A stretch of 64,000 bases of DNA from Terebella lapidaria (lineage: Eukaryota; Annelida; Polychaeta; Terebellida; Terebellidae), in NCBI GenBank assembly GCA_949152475.1, contig OX424561.1, positions 1,922,001-1,986,000 of the forward strand, in the 5' to 3' direction. Of the stretch, positions 60,142 through 64,000 are shown one piece after another. A program made the position numbers and the translations under genes. The notes beneath the pieces were generated by a model, which worked only from the letters and a program-made list of their open reading frames with translations, was not told where the DNA came from and ran no database searches. Every line of letters starts with the position of its first letter. Position 1 is the stretch's first letter.

Positions 60142-60179
60142 TACTCACTTCCTCATATCGCTGAAGCCTTTGCTTATAC

Positions 60180-60800
60180 TGCTTGAATTTTTGACTCAGT
60201 CTCCTACAACTGGTGCACAAGAGTGACTCCTCTGATTCACATGGCTGATTGACATCTACAGTTCCCTGGTACTGTGAGTCTTGTGGCTCATCGTCCCAGC
60301 AAAGTGCTGGACTTGTGTTTTCTTCGTCCCATGGCGATCCGAAGATATACTCACTTTCCTGAACAGAAATTCGCAAGAATTAGCATGCTCCTGTTGATCC
60401 TGCCAAGGTACATGTACATGTATGCTTGTGCTATGAAGCTTGTACTAAGTGACTTGTCTCATTACATGTACCTGATCTGGTGACTCCAACAACAATGGGA
60501 ATTGTTCTTTCAAATTGTCACTTAGAGGTCCTGTACTGCTTGCTTCTTGGGCTTCTGTCGGTCGACCTTCAGATGTGATGCCATCCTTCCTGTCTATCAT
60601 GTTGTCAGGGTTCAAGTCAACTGTTTGGTCACTGTCATTTTCTGCATTTTGTACCCCCACATCTACTGTAACATCACTGCCATCAGAGGTTGATGAAATC
60701 TCAATGCATGTGGCATTTTCTTCTTCTGATTATGTGTAGAGTGGTGAGCTCCCTGGTGCATATTTTCTTGCCATTTCCTTGCTCAACACAACATTCATGA
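60180..60800 (-). pseudogene. Two-exon coding remnant at the centre of the long-arm element
   Basis: On the minus strand an acidic frame (about 60735-60477, including SDGSDVTVDVGVQNAENDS) ends at a good donor CAG|GTACAT. A good acceptor TTCAG|GAAAGTG at about 60360 continues in phase with ESEYIFGSPWDEE and later LLCTSCRRLSQKFKQYKQRL, reaching the inverted arm. An ATG (MARKYAPGSSPL) lies near 60774 but meets a stop before the first exon frame, so it would need an intron. The short CxxC plus coiled-coil-like segment suggests the N-terminal part of a transposase whose catalytic part was lost between the arms. I do not recognise the superfamily. Confidence 0.4.
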
Positions 60801-61772
60801 GGAGATCTCAAGCAGTATAAGCAAAGGCTTCAGCCATATGAGGAAGTGAGCAGCATCGATGACGATGACAATTAATACTGTACTGCATTGAGAGAATATG
60901 TGAAAGTTCAGCCTGTATAGTAATAAATGAAGTATATTTTGAGATGTTGTTTTCTTAAAACAAACAATACATGAAATTACACTCATGAAGCAACAAAAAA
61001 TTGACTGTTCAGATGATCTAAGGTAAATGAATTTGAACATTCGAAAATGGTGAGAATGGTGAATTATTCACGTTTTGAGCATGAAAATAAAAAATGAAGG
61101 AGTTGCATAAAGAAAAAAAGTTTTATATCCTCAAAAAGCCTACTCTTTGTGCTTCAGAATGAAAAAAAATTGGAGGTTTTCATACATTCCCACATTGGGT
61201 TTTGGCAGATTGAAAAATTGATCCGAAACAGATTTCAGGAGATTCAGAGGTCTGCTACACAGACACAAAAATATGTATATGTCAAATGGCTTTTGTTTCT
61301 CAAAAGACATGTAAATATTCACAAATACTAAAAGTTATAGCTGTCTAATGCATCTGGAAAGACAATATCTGATGGCCTAAACATGGTTCAGCAACTAACG
61401 TCCATGCAATTTTTCCCATATTTGGAGGGCCAGCATACCCAACTGCTTAGATGTATTCCAAATGTGTTTGTATATTCTGAAAGACCAGAAAAATATGTAC
61501 TAGATTTTGAAATTTCAGGTGCCTATGTGAAGTAGTTGCTGAGAAATTGATCTGTGAAAATCGATGAGAAATAAGGGTCCGCAAATTTTGCATCAAAATT
61601 GATGGATACCCCCCCTACTAAAGTGGTCATATCTCGAAAGGTTCTCGACTGACCACACTGAAATTTCACATGGTGTGTCCAGTATAGTAGGGGAGCACCT
61701 GGTCAAATTTTCAGAATTTTCTGAGACCAAGTGCGTGGGGCCTCCGTTGAAATGGCATGGAATGACCCATAA

Positions 61773-63704
61773 CAAATCAACAGGGAAACGGATCAATCCC
61801 TGAACACAATGATATCGGGCGCTCTGGAAGGATGTCGAGGCCGCCACCAGTGGACTGTGTGAGGAGTGTAACCGGCTAATTGTGTTTATTGTTCCATCTG
61901 CGGTCAGATCCGGGACCAGGTCAGATGGGGTTCAAGTCATTTTATCCCTGGTTAATCAAGTCAAGTTTCTGTCCTGGATATTTCCTAGAATATTTTATGG
62001 GGGGAGAGAGTTTGGTTGATTACACGGTGTCAACTTTTACTGGTTTCAGGCCATGAGAGGCTGTGTGAATGGATTATTATATTCCTGTAATGGACCGTGA
62101 CAAGAGAGAAACACCAGTACTTGGATAATAAATAGATTTGACAGGGTTTTTTTATTTATACTTGGCAGATTTGAGTGCAAAGAAATGTCGAGGAAGTGTT
62201 GACATGTGGTTACTGTGGCAACAGAAGTCCGACAGGATCCAGCTGGATTTGACAATTTCTCCCACAGAAAATAAAACAGCGAACAATGAGCACCAACAAA
62301 AAAATATGATCATATTACAACAATCATTCCAAATGTGCAGAGAACATCTCAAATGCCAGAGGTATCAGAAGAAGGGGCAGGACTTTTATTGGACCAAAAA
62401 TAACCAAAATATTGACAATACTCCATAAACAACACCCTCTGACCTTTCTCTTGTGAGACAAACTCAAACTCTAGCCAAATGATTTTTCAGCAAATATTAA
62501 TTTTGCAGAATATTTAATCATAACTTCAAATCGGCCTATCGTTGTATCCTCAGTTATCAAGGATCTCTTACATATGTTGAAAAAACTCTTGTTATTGTTA
62601 GTACGGTCAGGATGTGATGTTATGACAACTGTATCAGATGGGGCGATTGTGCTGGGTTGTTTACAGGCCCGCGGCCCCGAGTCGAGTGCCCCTCTACTCT
62701 CAAACCCTGCGTCACGACATCCGCAGACACGAGAGAATTCCTCCCAGCGCAGAGGTCGCGTAGCATTGTTATCATCCTCAGCTCGACAGATGTTCAAAAC
62801 CGCGCAAAACTTTTTACCTAGTTATTTCTGAAATGTTCTGCATGGCAATGCAGGTGCAGTGTTTGGTTTTCTACACAAAGAACTATGTCAAAACTCGTAA
62901 TCTGATTATCGCCATTGTGATTCACACAACAAGGCCCCTAACAAGTTAGCCGAGAAATATTTGCACATCTGTTAGCATTCTGCTGATCTTGTTATTGTCT
63001 AATTGATCGTGAGAAGACTATCTACTCTGATACACTTGTTGCTTGTATGCAAGTTTCCTTCCTCTGCTGGAGAGTTCTCCCTGGACCACTGCAGACCACC
63101 TGTACCAGTTGGTTGCCGCGGGTTACCTCCTGACCTGTTACCATGGTTACCTCAGATTACCTCACCGGTACCAGGTTCTGTGTGATGAAATGTCAATGGA
63201 CTTGCCACCTGTGGATCCACTCCTTTGATCCGGATGGACACTAGGATCAGGGAACACCCAGGCTAATCCAGACAGCTCCCCATGTAGCCCTGTAACAAGC
63301 CTCCAGGGCATGTAGTGCAGCGTCCCACACACCTACAGGGTATCCCAGGGATGGTTACCATGGACGCCTCGACACAATCCCCCTGGATTCTCCTCGTGCC
63401 TTCCTGATCCAGACCCCCAACCCACAACCCCTTCGGCCAACACATAAACCTAAAACAAAATGAGTACAATCATTGCCGTAATAATTGGTTTGGAGATGTT
63501 TGAACATGACAATTGGTTGACGTCTGGATTTATAACTTGCTGTTTTAGATGTTCAGAGACTGATGTAATCATAGAAAGTGTGGGAAAGCACGTAAATGTC
63601 AAATTATTGTTGATCTAAAATAGCAAGTTCCATACATGTGTACTCGCATTGGTGTCATAAATGATTGTGTTGCTCTGTAAGCTCATATTCTGTTCGCTCC
63701 ACAG
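61773..63704. other. Gene-free unique DNA
   Basis: No supported coding sequence or transposon ends. A GTTACCATGGTTACC word lies at about 63137-63151. The frames at 62138-62831 on both strands have no domain. Confidence 0.4.
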
Positions 63705-63883
63705 ATCGTGAAGACAGCCATCAAATGCGCTGTGCCGTGGAGATTCCGGAGCCGATCCTGAACACACCTGGGGCAGCTGATCCCTGAGAATGCTGGGTTA
63801 TGTGGTGGAGGTCGACTTCTAAGTCAGGAGCGATGGCGCAATCTATCCGGGGGCCCAGAGTTCCAGGAATGTGAGGCAGCCAG
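63705..63883 (+). other. Exon-like segment, possibly untranslated
   Basis: A pyrimidine-rich TTCTGTTCGCTCCACAG precedes 63705, and a strong donor GCCAG|GTAAGAT follows 63883, enclosing 179 bases of balanced composition. All three frames contain a stop somewhere. One frame is open for the last 41 codons to the donor (HLGQLIPENAGLCGGG...). It could be a 5' untranslated or non-coding RNA exon, or a shorter coding exon using an internal acceptor. It is the best host exon candidate in the window, but still weak. Confidence 0.22.
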
Positions 63884-64000
63884 GTAAGATAACACACACA
63901 GGTGCCCCTGTAGCTACAGGTGTGTGTGATTTAATAACTCCGTCCTGCCCCTCTGGCCCACGATTTATGGCTCATCTTCTCCCACTGATAGCTATGTAAT

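Larger units (their letters stand above)
57982..61768. mobile_element. DNA transposon with about 970 bp inverted arms, ATAA target duplication
   Basis: The left terminus GGGTCATTCCATGCCATTTC is mirrored at the right (ending AATGACCC at 61768). Both flanks carry ATAA (57978-57981 and 61769-61772), a 4 bp target duplication. The left arm runs 57982-58916 and resumes at 60144-60186 after a Tigger-type insertion. The right arm is 60808-61768. Without the Tigger the element is about 2.56 kb with only about 620 bp between arms. Arms look roughly 95% alike by eye. The 4 bp target duplication would allow several superfamilies. I do not assign one; the central coding remnant is listed separately. Confidence 0.85.

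Noticed and set aside
1-64000. CRISPR array, bacterial operons, rRNA or phage-like genes
   Set aside because: Introns, SINE and MITE content and repeat structure are eukaryotic. The tandem arrays lack the repeat-spacer alternation of a CRISPR array.

Overview
The window is eukaryotic, animal-type DNA: AT-rich, intron-bearing, full of short inverted-repeat DNA transposons, minisatellites, about twenty long G or C runs and many copies of the ACATGTA word. That word, the mononucleotide runs and the mix of transposons fit a marine invertebrate. A mollusc, probably a bivalve, is my best guess, but this is an inference from texture only. I see no convincing host protein-coding gene. The host DNA looks like intergenic or long-intron sequence, with one exon-like segment near the right edge.

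The centrepiece is a 10.9 kb DNA transposon at about 23680-34577. It starts CACTACCCAGC and ends GCTGGGTAGTG, as EnSpm/CACTA elements do, and has subterminal ATCAACGT-type repeats next to both ends. It carries two genes on the minus strand. One is an uninterrupted Tnp2-type transposase (28104-30104) with visible D, D and E residues and CxxC/H motifs. The other, downstream, is a gene I could splice by hand from 15 exons into one 476-codon open frame (24145-27822), ending in what I recognise as a DUF4806 domain. Ten consecutive exons of this second gene are multiples of three in phase 1, and one exon pair appears duplicated. I infer that the second protein is an accessory (TnpA-like) factor. Smaller elements are nested in the right half of the transposon: a 293 bp TA-flanked MITE and a 5'-truncated retroelement tail with a 35 bp target duplication.

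Left part (1-23.6 kb): a tRNA-derived SINE (about 4.06-4.25 kb), small palindromes sharing a CAGAAAYMCATAA core, a four-E-box cluster near 7.0 kb, a foldback repeat (7.96-8.23 kb), a TTAA-flanked 2.3 kb element (11267-13566), a MITE (15.4-15.7 kb), a 63 bp higher-order tandem repeat (16.4 kb), a 1.7 kb minisatellite with a 27 bp unit that keeps several frames open (17.16-18.84 kb), and a 419 bp hAT-type MITE with a perfect 8 bp target duplication (19206-19624).

Right part (34.6-64 kb): mostly unique non-coding DNA. It then holds two adjacent satellite-like arrays (about 123 and 130 bp units, 53.04-54.70 kb), a near-identical 168 bp duplication (54.96-55.30 kb), and a 3.8 kb element with roughly 970 bp inverted arms and an ATAA target duplication (57982-61768). 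A Tigger/pogo derivative (58917-60141) has inserted into one arm of that element.
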